This document shows positions 1 to 7,309 of a DNA stretch of 46,397 nucleotides, piece after piece. The DNA comes from Nostoc sp. JL33. GTDB taxonomy: Bacteria > Cyanobacteriota > Cyanobacteriia > Cyanobacteriales > Nostocaceae. The stretch spans positions 1-46,397 of the forward strand of contig NZ_JABXKP010000023.1 of NCBI RefSeq assembly GCF_017114985.1, given 5' to 3'. The notes beneath the pieces are model-generated. The model did not search any database. It saw nothing but the letters and a program-made list of their open reading frames with translations, and was not told the DNA's origin. How positions within the stretch are numbered: the first letter of the stretch is position 1; every line of letters begins with the position of its first letter. A program made the translations under genes and the position numbers.

Positions 1-1195
1 CGCCACTGATTCCGAATACAGAATTCAGTGGGGGACTTACGGCGCAATAGTTAAATCCAGCAATGTTTACGACGGGCTATGCCTACAGGCTTTCCTGAAG
101 ATTCTGATCAAATTGTTGTTCACTCTACTGTAATATCATAGTCGGTCGATAACCACCAAAAACAGCAAAGCTAAAATTTTTGTACCAGCTATCCACATTT
201 TGAAAACCAGCCGCTTCAAGCTGGCGAAGTTGAATATCAAGGGTTGCCATGCGATCGCACCACAGACAATCCCAAAACTACGCCCAGTATAAGCGATCGC
301 ATCTTGTTCAACTTCAGAAAGTTGCATTGGAGTGTAGTGTTAGACAAATAGAATTTTATTGCTGTATATAGAGCAAGTACATAGTTGTTATCTATCCTTA
401 AACAATAAAAATCAGTCAAGGGAAGACCTAGCTTCCGCGATCTTAAAAGGTCAGACCTCTTGACTGCTATTCATATTATATCAGCTACTTTATAGGCTAA
501 CTTGTCTCTGGTTGCTTAGTTATTAAAGTAAAATAGCTTACTCTGCGATCGCGCCACAGACAACCCCGAAACTACGCCCAGTATAAGCGATCGCTAACAA
601 TACACTTCAAATAAGTTTGCTCAGAATTCATCGGCAAAACCCGCAACTTCCGATATTACTTGTACTTTCCCTAAATCGATTCATGCAGTCACTTATCAAG
701 GGTTTTTACTTAAGCTTGAAGCATTTATTTTTGCTTTTACTCTTTGACAGGCATTTTTCTAAAAAGTTTAATTTAGCACTTTAAAACTAGTTAATACTGA
801 TAATGAACATTGAACTTGAGTAATGGTTGTGCCTCGCGCAACCGTGCATCTTGTTATGGACGATCGCCTGCAAAGTACGCGGAGGTTGATAACTAGCAAC
901 TTGGGTTATTAGGCTGACGCAAACAGATGTTTGATTACGAGGTTGCCGAGGCTAACCCATCCGCCTCCCCGTAGCCAGTGAGTTGTTGCCCACTGATGCG
1001 TAAAAAACATCTAAGTAAGTGATCAAGAAGAAGTCAAACAAAGAGCAATATGAACTCAGCTAATTGCCAATAAAATAGAAAAATCTGTGTATTTGGATAC
1101 TTTTTAGAGATTTTTTGAGAAATGTCATGTTATTGTAACTTTAGTAAAGCCTTGCTCAGTCAATTCAGGAGTCGTGATTATCGAGTGGTTCATTC
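1..1195. other. Gene-poor region with a duplicated 50-bp segment
   Basis: I see no convincing full gene here. A 63-codon minus-strand ORF lies at 136-327 (ATG at 327). Its N-terminal half includes residues AIAYTGRSFG, and the DNA encoding them recurs nearly identically at about 546-595, where it has no ORF context. This looks like a gene remnant and a duplicated fragment of it. The rest is AT-rich with scattered HIP1 sites. Around 830-1000 there are several short inverted repeats, such as CAGTG/CACTG near 977-998, but I cannot match them to a known riboswitch. The 5' untranslated region of the HPP gene lies at the right end; I found no clear NtcA-type GTA-N8-TAC site. Confidence 0.5.
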
Positions 1196-1753
1196 ATGAT
1201 CGACGGTAAAAAAGTTCGGTTGAAGTTGCAAAATTATTGGTTTAAAACCTTTGGCAGATGGCGATCTTGTCCGCTAACCTGCCCAATAGAGAAACCTGAT
1301 CATCGGCATGTTTTTTGGAGTTGGATCGGTAGTTTCTTAGCCATCACTGCAACGTCTTACCTTGCTGCAAAAACTAATTCTCCTTTGCTGATGGCTCCTT
1401 TTGGTGCTACAAGTGTCTTGATCTTTGGTGTCCCTGACAGTCCTTTGGCTCAACCTCGCAATGTCATTGGGGGTAATCTTTTAGCTGCTATAGTGAGTCT
1501 GATAATTCTGCATTTTATCGGTTCTTCTCCCTTGGCAATGGGAATGGCTGTTTCTAGTGCGATCGGAATTATGCAGCTTACCGGAACTCTACACCCACCT
1601 TCGGGTGCTGTTGCATTAGTCGTCATGATGACGAAACCGGACTGGCTATTTCTGCTAACACCTGCCTTTGAAGGATCGATGATTCTAGTGCTATGCGCTG
1701 TGATCTTCAATAATTTAGCGGAAGAAAGGACGTATCCAAAACACTGGTTATAG
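1196..1753 (+). CDS. HPP family integral membrane protein (possible nitrite transporter)
   Basis: This 185-residue protein has four hydrophobic segments and the HPP-family signatures. PFGATSVLIFGVP is followed by SPLAQPRNVIGGN, and the defining HPPSGA motif sits in TGTLHPPSGAVALV. Cyanobacterial and chloroplast-envelope members of this family have been linked to nitrite transport, so plasma-membrane anion uptake is a reasonable but unproven role here. The ATG at 1196 is preceded by only a weak ribosome-binding site. The gene stands alone and converges on sppA. A strong HIP1-centred hairpin at 1886-1915 lies between the two. Family assignment is firm; the substrate is inferred from homologues. 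Confidence 0.88.
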   Translation: MIDGKKVRLKLQNYWFKTFGRWRSCPLTCPIEKPDHRHVFWSWIGSFLAITATSYLAAKTNSPLLMAPFGATSVLIFGVPDSPLAQPRNVIGGNLLAAIVSLIILHFIGSSPLAMGMAVSSAIGIMQLTGTLHPPSGAVALVVMMTKPDWLFLLTPAFEGSMILVLCAVIFNNLAEERTYPKHWL

Positions 1754-1885
1754 GATTGTCTCTAGCAAAGCAGAGCATCCTTAAGCATCGGACAAAGAAG
1801 AGTAGGTTAATCGCAGTTCAATTCATTTTCGGTTGTTTTGGTTCGACTTGGATGTTTCCTTTGTATCACGTAGCCAATATTGATG

Positions 1886-1915
1886 ACAATACCCTTGCGA
1901 TCGCAAGGGCATTGT
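1886..1915. terminator. HIP1-centred palindrome, probable bidirectional terminator
   Basis: A perfect 18-bp palindrome (1892-1909, CCCTTGCGATCGCAAGGG) has the HIP1 octamer GCGATCGC at its centre. ACAAT/ATTGT arms extend it outward past a single A/C mismatch. It lies between the convergent HPP gene and sppA, where a shared terminator is expected. Only a short T/G-rich tail follows. Confidence 0.5.
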
Positions 1916-1948
1916 TGTTGTGATCGTTGGATAGATTCGGTGAGGATG

Positions 1949-3784
1949 TCAATCAATCTTCAAGTTGAAAGGTAAGCGGGCGTAAACCCCCTGTGGATCG
2001 TTCATCTTTTGTAGAATCTCTACTTCCTGTTGCAATTTTTGGAATTCATCGGTGAGGGGATTAGCTGATTTGAGTTGCGCCTTCTCAATCCCTAAAGCAG
2101 TCTGGACTTCTTCAGTTGCACGCCCAAAAAACCGTTCTCTGAAGCTGCTAGTGCGAGGATATTCTTGGACTTCCCAATCTTCTTTTAGTTTCGCCTGCTT
2201 GGCAGCATATGCGATCGCACTATTCAAACCGCCAATTTCATCCACCAAACCAATTTCTTTCGCCGCCACACCAGACCAAACCCGTCCTTGGGCAATTTCT
2301 GCTACTTTTTGTTCTGGGAGTTTCCGACCTTGAGAAACTTTATTCAGAAACATATTATAAATGCGGTTAACACTGCGCTGAGAAAGTGCCAACTCTTGAG
2401 GCGATTTCGGACGCGAAACTGTTTGAGTATCAGCATAGCGTGCGGTTTTCACCGTATCCCAGGTAATGCCATGATCATTGCCCAGCTTTTGCCCATTGAA
2501 TAGTATCCCAAACACCCCTATCGAACCTGTAATGGTATTGGGTTCGGCAAAAATGCGGTTAGAGTCGCTAGCAATCCAATAACCACCAGAGGCAGCGACA
2601 TCACCCATTGATACCACAACTGGTTTCACCTGACGAGTTAATTTCACTTCTCGCTGCATAACTTCGGCTGCGGTAGCGCTACCACCAGGACTATTAATCC
2701 GTAATACAACAGCCTTTACATCCTTATCTTGTCGCAGTTTGTTAAAGATTTTGGCAAAGCGATCGCCTCCTACTTGCCCATCTTCTCCTTTACCATCAAC
2801 AATCTCGCCCTCAGCATAAACAACAGCAATTTCATTTTTTGAGCTACGTTCTACACCCAAAGATTTACCGGAAACTTCTGCATAACTATTCAGGCTAATT
2901 TGTCGGAATGTTTTGTCTTCTTTATCGCTATCTGTCAACTTTTTCAGGTCTGTTACCACTTGATCGGGGTATGCTATTTGATCAACTAAACCGCTAGTTT
3001 TGGCTTCTGTGGCTTCCAGTAGCGCCTGATTATCTGCGATCGCCTGCAACTGTGCAGGTTCAATTTTCCGACTTGCGCCCACAGTAGTGCGCCACTCTCC
3101 CCAAACATCATCCAACAATTTCTGAGTTTGTTCGCGGTTTTCTGGACTCAACTTTGTAAGGATAAACGGTTCAACAGCTCCTTTGAATTTCCCTACTCGC
3201 ACGACTTGAACACCAATGCCATATTTCTGCAATGCTGCGGCGAAAAACATCGGTTGTGAACTCAAACCGTTGATTTCCATGATTCCCAGAGGATTAACTA
3301 TAATCGAATCTGCCACTGAACAAAGGTAATATTCCTTTTTACTCCAATCACTGCCATAAGCGACAATCTTTTTCCCAGCAGCGCGGAACTCCTCCAAGGC
3401 TTTCCGAATTTCTTTCAGGGAGGCATAGCCGACGTTACTAATTTGGCTTGTGCTGCTTGCATCCAGATATATCCCGACAATTCGCGGATCGCGCCGCGCC
3501 TTTTCCAAAGTTTCCACAACTTTGCGGAGTGCCATCCTCTCGTCATCTACACCTGATATTGTGTTTTGAAACAGTTCGCCTGAGCTAGGTTTGCTATCAG
3601 TAATTTTCATTGACAAGTCAAAAACCAGCACTGATTTATCTTTCACATTTGGCCCAGTATCTTTAGAGGAAGTAGCAGCCATTATCAGGAAGAACAGTCC
3701 AGTGGTTCCCAGACCACCGAAAATAATTAGCCCTAGTAAGGTGCCAACTAAACTAGCAAAAGTTTGTTTGATAAAATTACGCAT
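1949..3784 (-). CDS. sppA: Signal peptide peptidase SppA, 67K (long) type
   Basis: This 611-residue protein has the two tandem S49 domains of long-form SppA, which degrades cleaved signal peptides at the membrane. One hydrophobic segment (about residues 12-36) anchors it. The catalytic dyad is visible: the lysine in KFKGAVEPF (K201) in the N-terminal half, and the serine in DVAASGGYW (S399) in the C-terminal half, matching the E. coli layout. The oxyanion-region motif RINSPGGSA (about 362-370) is intact. Translation starts at ATG 3784, just downstream of a heptamer repeat array. Some cyanobacterial SppA proteins are reported to take part in phycobilisome turnover under light stress; nothing here tests that. 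Confidence 0.95.
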   Translation of the reverse strand: MRNFIKQTFASLVGTLLGLIIFGGLGTTGLFFLIMAATSSKDTGPNVKDKSVLVFDLSMKITDSKPSSGELFQNTISGVDDERMALRKVVETLEKARRDPRIVGIYLDASSTSQISNVGYASLKEIRKALEEFRAAGKKIVAYGSDWSKKEYYLCSVADSIIVNPLGIMEINGLSSQPMFFAAALQKYGIGVQVVRVGKFKGAVEPFILTKLSPENREQTQKLLDDVWGEWRTTVGASRKIEPAQLQAIADNQALLEATEAKTSGLVDQIAYPDQVVTDLKKLTDSDKEDKTFRQISLNSYAEVSGKSLGVERSSKNEIAVVYAEGEIVDGKGEDGQVGGDRFAKIFNKLRQDKDVKAVVLRINSPGGSATAAEVMQREVKLTRQVKPVVVSMGDVAASGGYWIASDSNRIFAEPNTITGSIGVFGILFNGQKLGNDHGITWDTVKTARYADTQTVSRPKSPQELALSQRSVNRIYNMFLNKVSQGRKLPEQKVAEIAQGRVWSGVAAKEIGLVDEIGGLNSAIAYAAKQAKLKEDWEVQEYPRTSSFRERFFGRATEEVQTALGIEKAQLKSANPLTDEFQKLQQEVEILQKMNDPQGVYARLPFNLKID

Positions 3785-3789
3785 TAGTT

Positions 3790-3845
3790 ATTGGGCATTG
3801 GGAATTGGACATTGGGAATTGGGCATTGGGAATTGGGCATTGGTT
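3790..3845. repeat. Heptanucleotide short tandem repeat (ATTGGGN)
   Basis: Seven successive 7-bp units alternate ATTGGGC, ATTGGGA and ATTGGAC (3790-3838), followed by a decayed eighth. They lie immediately upstream of the sppA start codon. A second heptamer run of AAAATCC/AAAATCT type lies at 3906-3940. Such STRRs are characteristic of heterocystous cyanobacteria. A + strand ORF across this stretch is a by-product of the repeats. Confidence 0.9.
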
Positions 3846-3961
3846 ATAACCAATAGAAGACAAAGGGCAAAGGACTAATAACCATGCCAATTTTAGATTG
3901 GAAGAAAAATCTAAAATCCAAAATCCAAAATCTAAAATTGATTGCCCCATGCCCTATTTAC

Positions 3962-5011
3962 CTATTCTATGCGCTGTAAACTGCCAGAATGCTTTAACTG
4001 ATACAAGCTGGCGTTGCCAGTACAGAATAAAACTGTGGTGATTTCGGCGATTAATACTTCAGCCAGTTCCGCAACTGCTGTCTCTGATGTTGCTGCTGCT
4101 TGCAAAAAAGGCATTGCTAAACCAGCTATATCTGCTCCCAAGGCGATCGCAGCTGCAACATCCAATCCATGACGCAAACCTCCCGAAGCAATTAAAGGTA
4201 CATATGGAGCGATCGCTCTAATAGTTGTAATGCACTCTCCTGTCGGTAAACCCCAATCGGCAAAAGTCTTCCCTAAGCGACGTTGTAAGGGATTTTCTGC
4301 CCGTTCACTTTCTACTTTTGCCCAAGAAGTACCCCCCGCACCAGCTACATCAATTGCTGCTACCCCGGCGGCAATCAGTTTGTTGGCGATCGCTGCTGAA
4401 ATGCCGTTACCTACTTCCTTCGCAATCACTGGCACTGGAAGTTTATTACATAATTCAGATATTTTGTCAAGCAGACCCCGAAAGTTAGTATCACCTTTGG
4501 TTTGAATGCACTCTTGTAGAGGGTTAATGTGTAAAATCAGAGCATCAGCCTCTAAGATATCAACTACCCGCAAACATTCATCTAAGCCGTACTTATAGTT
4601 AAGTTGCACAGCGCCCAAATTTGCAAATAGCAAAACATCGGGGGCATACTTGCGGACAGCAAAAGTATCAGCCACTTGGGGTTTTTCTACTGCTACGCGC
4701 TGGGAACCGACACCCATTGCAATTTTGTAATGTTGCGCGACTTGGGCCAAACGTTGGTTAATGATTGCGGCTTGTTCTGTTCCGCCAGTCATGGAAGAAA
4801 TTAACAAGGGTGCGCTAAGGTGTTTCCCCAAGAAAGTTGTACTGATATCAATATCGTCGTGGTTTAGTTCGGGTAAGCAGCAATGGGTAAAGCGATAACG
4901 TTCCAGTCCATTGGTGATTTGATGAGACTGAACATCTTCCTCTAAGCAAATCCGAATGTGATCGGCTTTGCGATTCTGAGTTTGTGCAGAGATATTGGTG
5001 GGGGCGTTCAC
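3962..5011 (-). CDS. fni: Isopentenyl-diphosphate delta-isomerase, type 2 (FMN-dependent)
   Basis: This 349-residue enzyme interconverts IPP and DMAPP for isoprenoid, carotenoid and chlorophyll side-chain synthesis. It has the type 2 (Fni) pattern: an N-terminal [14 protein letters not shown] segment, SMTGGTEQA for flavin/substrate binding, MGVGSQR, HINPLQE, and a TIM-barrel phosphate/FMN site around [20 protein letters not shown] near the C-terminus. Length matches the family. The start is GTG at 5011 (MNAPTNIS). It is unrelated to the Nudix type 1 IDI. Cyanobacteria normally use the type 2 enzyme with the MEP pathway. The gene is co-oriented with sppA but separated by about 180 bp of repeats, so it is probably transcribed separately. 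Confidence 0.96.
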   Translation of the reverse strand: MNAPTNISAQTQNRKADHIRICLEEDVQSHQITNGLERYRFTHCCLPELNHDDIDISTTFLGKHLSAPLLISSMTGGTEQAAIINQRLAQVAQHYKIAMGVGSQRVAVEKPQVADTFAVRKYAPDVLLFANLGAVQLNYKYGLDECLRVVDILEADALILHINPLQECIQTKGDTNFRGLLDKISELCNKLPVPVIAKEVGNGISAAIANKLIAAGVAAIDVAGAGGTSWAKVESERAENPLQRRLGKTFADWGLPTGECITTIRAIAPYVPLIASGGLRHGLDVAAAIALGADIAGLAMPFLQAAATSETAVAELAEVLIAEITTVLFCTGNASLYQLKHSGSLQRIE

Positions 5012-5160
5012 TGGTGGGTATGGTTAAAAGTATTTGCGATCGCTATTGTTACATTGTCTGCAACCGTATTTTTATAACAAAAATATTTATTTTCGCTATC
5101 TTTAGGGTACGTTACGCTATTGATAACATACCTATCCCCTCATTTTGTGAGTTAATTAAT

Positions 5161-5745
5161 ATGGTTTTACAAATAGAAAAGCGCTACACCTCAGAAGAAT
5201 ATTTGGAATTAGAAGAGAAGGCTGAATATAAAAATGAATACAAAGATGGAGAAATTATACCTATGACAGGGGGGACAACTAACCACAATAAGATTGCAGG
5301 TAATTTTTATAAAAGGTTTCCCCTGACTGTGCAAGGACAAGATTATGAGATTTACATAGGGGATGTGAAATTATCAATCCCTCGTTATCGCCTTTATACT
5401 TATCCTGATATTATAGTCATCAAAGGTAAGCCTATTTATGAGGGAACAGGTACAACAACTATTACTAATCCCTTGTTAATTGTTGAAGTCTTATCAAATT
5501 CAACTAAAAATTATGATAAAACAGATAAGTTTAAATATTATCGTTCAATTCCTGGTTTTCAGGAATATATTATGATTGATCAGTATAGTTTTGCTGTAGA
5601 ACAATTTATTAAACAAGCAGAAGGGCAATGGATTTTTAAGGAATATGAAAGTGAAGAGGCAGTTTTAGTTTTAGATTCTATCGATTTTCAAATTGCCTTG
5701 CGTGATATTTACGAACGGGTTAATTTTGAGTTGATTGAGGAATAA
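5161..5745 (+). CDS. Uma2 family (DUF820) putative endonuclease
   Basis: This 194-residue protein starts at ATG 5161 (MVLQIEKRYTSEEYLEL). An upstream in-frame extension to about 4984 overlaps fni and looks untranslated. The family pattern is clear: a YTSEEYLELE opening, a DGEIIPMTGG segment, YIGDVKLSIP, the YPDIIVIKG core with the PD of a PD-(D/E)XK-like fold, the LLIVEVLSNST strand, and a C-terminal KFKYYRSIPGFQEYIMID block. Uma2 proteins are hugely expanded in cyanobacteria and structurally resemble restriction-type nucleases, but their substrates are mostly unknown. A single gene with no partner; the following DNA is a MITE-like element. Confidence 0.9.
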   Translation: MVLQIEKRYTSEEYLELEEKAEYKNEYKDGEIIPMTGGTTNHNKIAGNFYKRFPLTVQGQDYEIYIGDVKLSIPRYRLYTYPDIIVIKGKPIYEGTGTTTITNPLLIVEVLSNSTKNYDKTDKFKYYRSIPGFQEYIMIDQYSFAVEQFIKQAEGQWIFKEYESEEAVLVLDSIDFQIALRDIYERVNFELIEE

Positions 5746-5785
5746 AACCTCTTAAGTCATAAAACAGCGTTAACTACTCTGACTT

Positions 5786-5917
5786 TTCACGTTATCTGGA
5801 AAAGCCACGAAAAACCTAACCCCCTAGACCCCTTCCCTACTAGCGTTGGGGAAAAATTTAAAGTCTCTCTCCTAAAAGGAGAGAGATAAAGAAGAGAGGT
5901 TTTCCAGATACCGTGAA
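5786..5917. mobile_element. MITE-like element, family 1
   Basis: The element has 18-bp terminal inverted repeats: TTCACGTTATCTGGAAAA at 5786-5803 and its complement at 5900-5917, with one mismatch. The interior carries a palindrome around TCTCTCCTAAAAGGAGAGA and a CCCCTAGACCCC-type tract. It has no ORF. A truncated relative lies at 44385-44455. It fills the gap between the convergent Uma2 gene and the next minus-strand gene. Confidence 0.7.
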
Positions 5918-5937
5918 TAATGCCTACTTGTTGTTGG

Positions 5938-6330
5938 TTACGCCGTCTGTGTAGAAGCTGCTTTTGAGTCTGCGGCCGATTTTAACCGCGTAATGGTGGC
6001 TTTACGAATGCGATCGCTCTTGCGTACTCCGCCTGTCATCTCGTATTCCCGGCTGTCTTTGCCATACTTGAACGCTACACCACTAACCAAGCGTTCTGAG
6101 GTTTCCCGAATCGTCTTTTCAAGGGTTTCTATTTCTTCCTTTGCTGTGTCCAGGGCAGTTAGCATCATATTATACTCGTCTATCTGGTTGCGGAGTTGCC
6201 CGGTTAACTGCGTTAAATGGTTTAAACTGATGGAATTACCAAAGTCGAGGCTGGAATTAATCGATTTAAAGCCGATTACTTTCTGTTCGGTTTTTTCTAG
6301 CACGGGAGAGCTTCTTTTTTTGCGTGGCAT
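5938..6330 (-). CDS. Hypothetical coiled-coil protein
   Basis: I do not recognise this protein. From ATG 6330 (MPRKKRSSP) it has 130 residues; an in-frame ATG at 6408 would add 26 poorly supported residues. It begins with a basic, Lys/Arg-rich stretch. The middle is predicted helical (LTQLTGQLRNQIDEYNMML through EEIETLEKTIRE), consistent with a coiled coil. A KYGKDSREYEMTGGVRKSDR segment and a basic, Ala/Ser-rich tail follow. The basic ends suggest nucleic-acid binding, but that is inference. There is no membrane segment or signal peptide. Upstream it faces the 21-bp tandem array, so its promoter lies within about 150 bp of that array. Confidence 0.7.
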   Translation of the reverse strand: MPRKKRSSPVLEKTEQKVIGFKSINSSLDFGNSISLNHLTQLTGQLRNQIDEYNMMLTALDTAKEEIETLEKTIRETSERLVSGVAFKYGKDSREYEMTGGVRKSDRIRKATITRLKSAADSKAASTQTA

Positions 6331-6486
6331 CAATGCATACTTTTTACTAAACTTTATCTTTCTAGGATGTCTCAATGGGACAATATAGTGGTTCAGTATA
6401 ACTTGCAAAATAAGGTATTTTTTGTAATAAGATTTGATTACTAGCTCAGTAATTACACGACGCTAGACAACAAATGGTTGAGAATA

Positions 6487-6640
6487 GACTTGTGTTGTGA
6501 ACGAATGGACTTGTGTTGTGAACGAATGGACTTGTGTTGTGAACGAATGGACTTGTGTTGTGAACGAATGGACTTGTGTTGTGAACGAATGGACTTGTGT
6601 TGTGAACGAATGGACTTGTGTTGTGAACGAATGGACTTGT
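6487..6640. repeat. 21-bp tandem repeat array, 7 full units
   Basis: The unit GACTTGTGTTGTGAACGAATG repeats seven times without variation (6487-6633), followed by a 7-base partial copy. Because 21 is a multiple of three, both strands appear open (heptapeptides NEWTCVV and KSIRSQH). Nothing else supports translation, so I treat it as non-coding. There are no spacers, so it is not a CRISPR array. It lies between two minus-strand hypothetical genes. Confidence 0.95.
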
Positions 6641-6915
6641 CCGCTTGATTATTTATTAAACCCGAAAAAGCCCACACCTTGCTAAGGCTACGGTGTACAC
6701 ACAAGTCTGAAATAGCTGATTAACCAAGGTTTTACCCCACCCTAACCCTCCCCTTATAAAGGGGAGCCACTGCGTTGGGCGGCTTTGCCGACTTGAAGCA
6801 TGTGGCGTGAGGGAACTAGATTTCTTGTTTCCCCCCAATCTATCGGGGGGATTAAGGGGGGTAATTCGACTTGTGCGTACACTGTAGCTCTGCAAGCAAA
6901 GAGGGGCTTGTGATA
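6641..6915. other. Intergenic palindromic repeats
   Basis: No gene seen. The stretch contains common Nostoc-type dispersed fragments: a CCCTCCCCTTATAAAGGGGAG hairpin region near 6747-6768 and CCCCCCAATCTATCGGGGGG near 6833-6852. A minus-strand ORF across it is composed of these repeats and is not credible. Confidence 0.6.
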
Positions 6916-7155
6916 TTATTTATCCTTAGAACGGCGATGTGTGGGTAACAGGCTTGTTTTCTGTTTTTCTTGCAAACTGCTAGCTTGTTTCAGGACTGGG
7001 ATACACTGGTTAATCATCCAGATTAAAACCTCAATTGGTGAGTTTCCTTGCTGAAGGCGGTTTTCGGCATTTACGCCAATTAATATTGTTTGCAGAATTA
7101 GCAAAAAAGCGATCGCTCTTTGACTTGCACTTTTACCACGTTTTTTAGCTGACAT
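6916..7155 (-). CDS. Small hypothetical protein with one hydrophobic helix
   Basis: This is a 79-residue protein from ATG 7155, with a good Shine-Dalgarno (AAGGTG) about 7 bases upstream. It has a basic N-terminus (MSAKKRGKSASQR), a hydrophobic stretch (AIAFLLILQTILIGV, about residues 14-28), a mid-region WMINQCIPVLKQAS, and a basic tail. It could be a membrane-attached small protein. I do not recognise a family. It is divergent from the NACHT gene, with about 150 bp between them, so the two might share a control region. Confidence 0.5.
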   Translation of the reverse strand: MSAKKRGKSASQRAIAFLLILQTILIGVNAENRLQQGNSPIEVLIWMINQCIPVLKQASSLQEKQKTSLLPTHRRSKDK

Positions 7156-7309
7156 CTGAATTCACCTTGTTTTTGGGTTTACAAGGTCAATTATTTTTTT
7201 GGGTATTTCCCCAGACAAATCCCCCACGCAGCGTCTATAATGCTTGTATCGTCAGGTTTTGCAGCTTGGGTAAGCTTGTTTGTTTGGGTAATTAAAAATT
7301 ATTTGACTG

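Noticed and set aside
830..1000. Possible riboswitch upstream of the HPP gene
   Set aside because: The short stems do not match cobalamin, glutamine or fluoride riboswitch consensus features that I can recall.
3591..3878. Plus-strand ORF opposite the sppA start
   Set aside because: It is antisense to sppA and its end is made of heptamer repeat translation.
6487..6640. Array considered as CRISPR or plasmid iteron origin
   Set aside because: There are no spacers between units and no cas or replication-initiator gene nearby.
6453..6704. Open frames on both strands across the 21-bp array
   Set aside because: A repeat unit divisible by three keeps all frames open; there is no start signal or composition supporting a protein.
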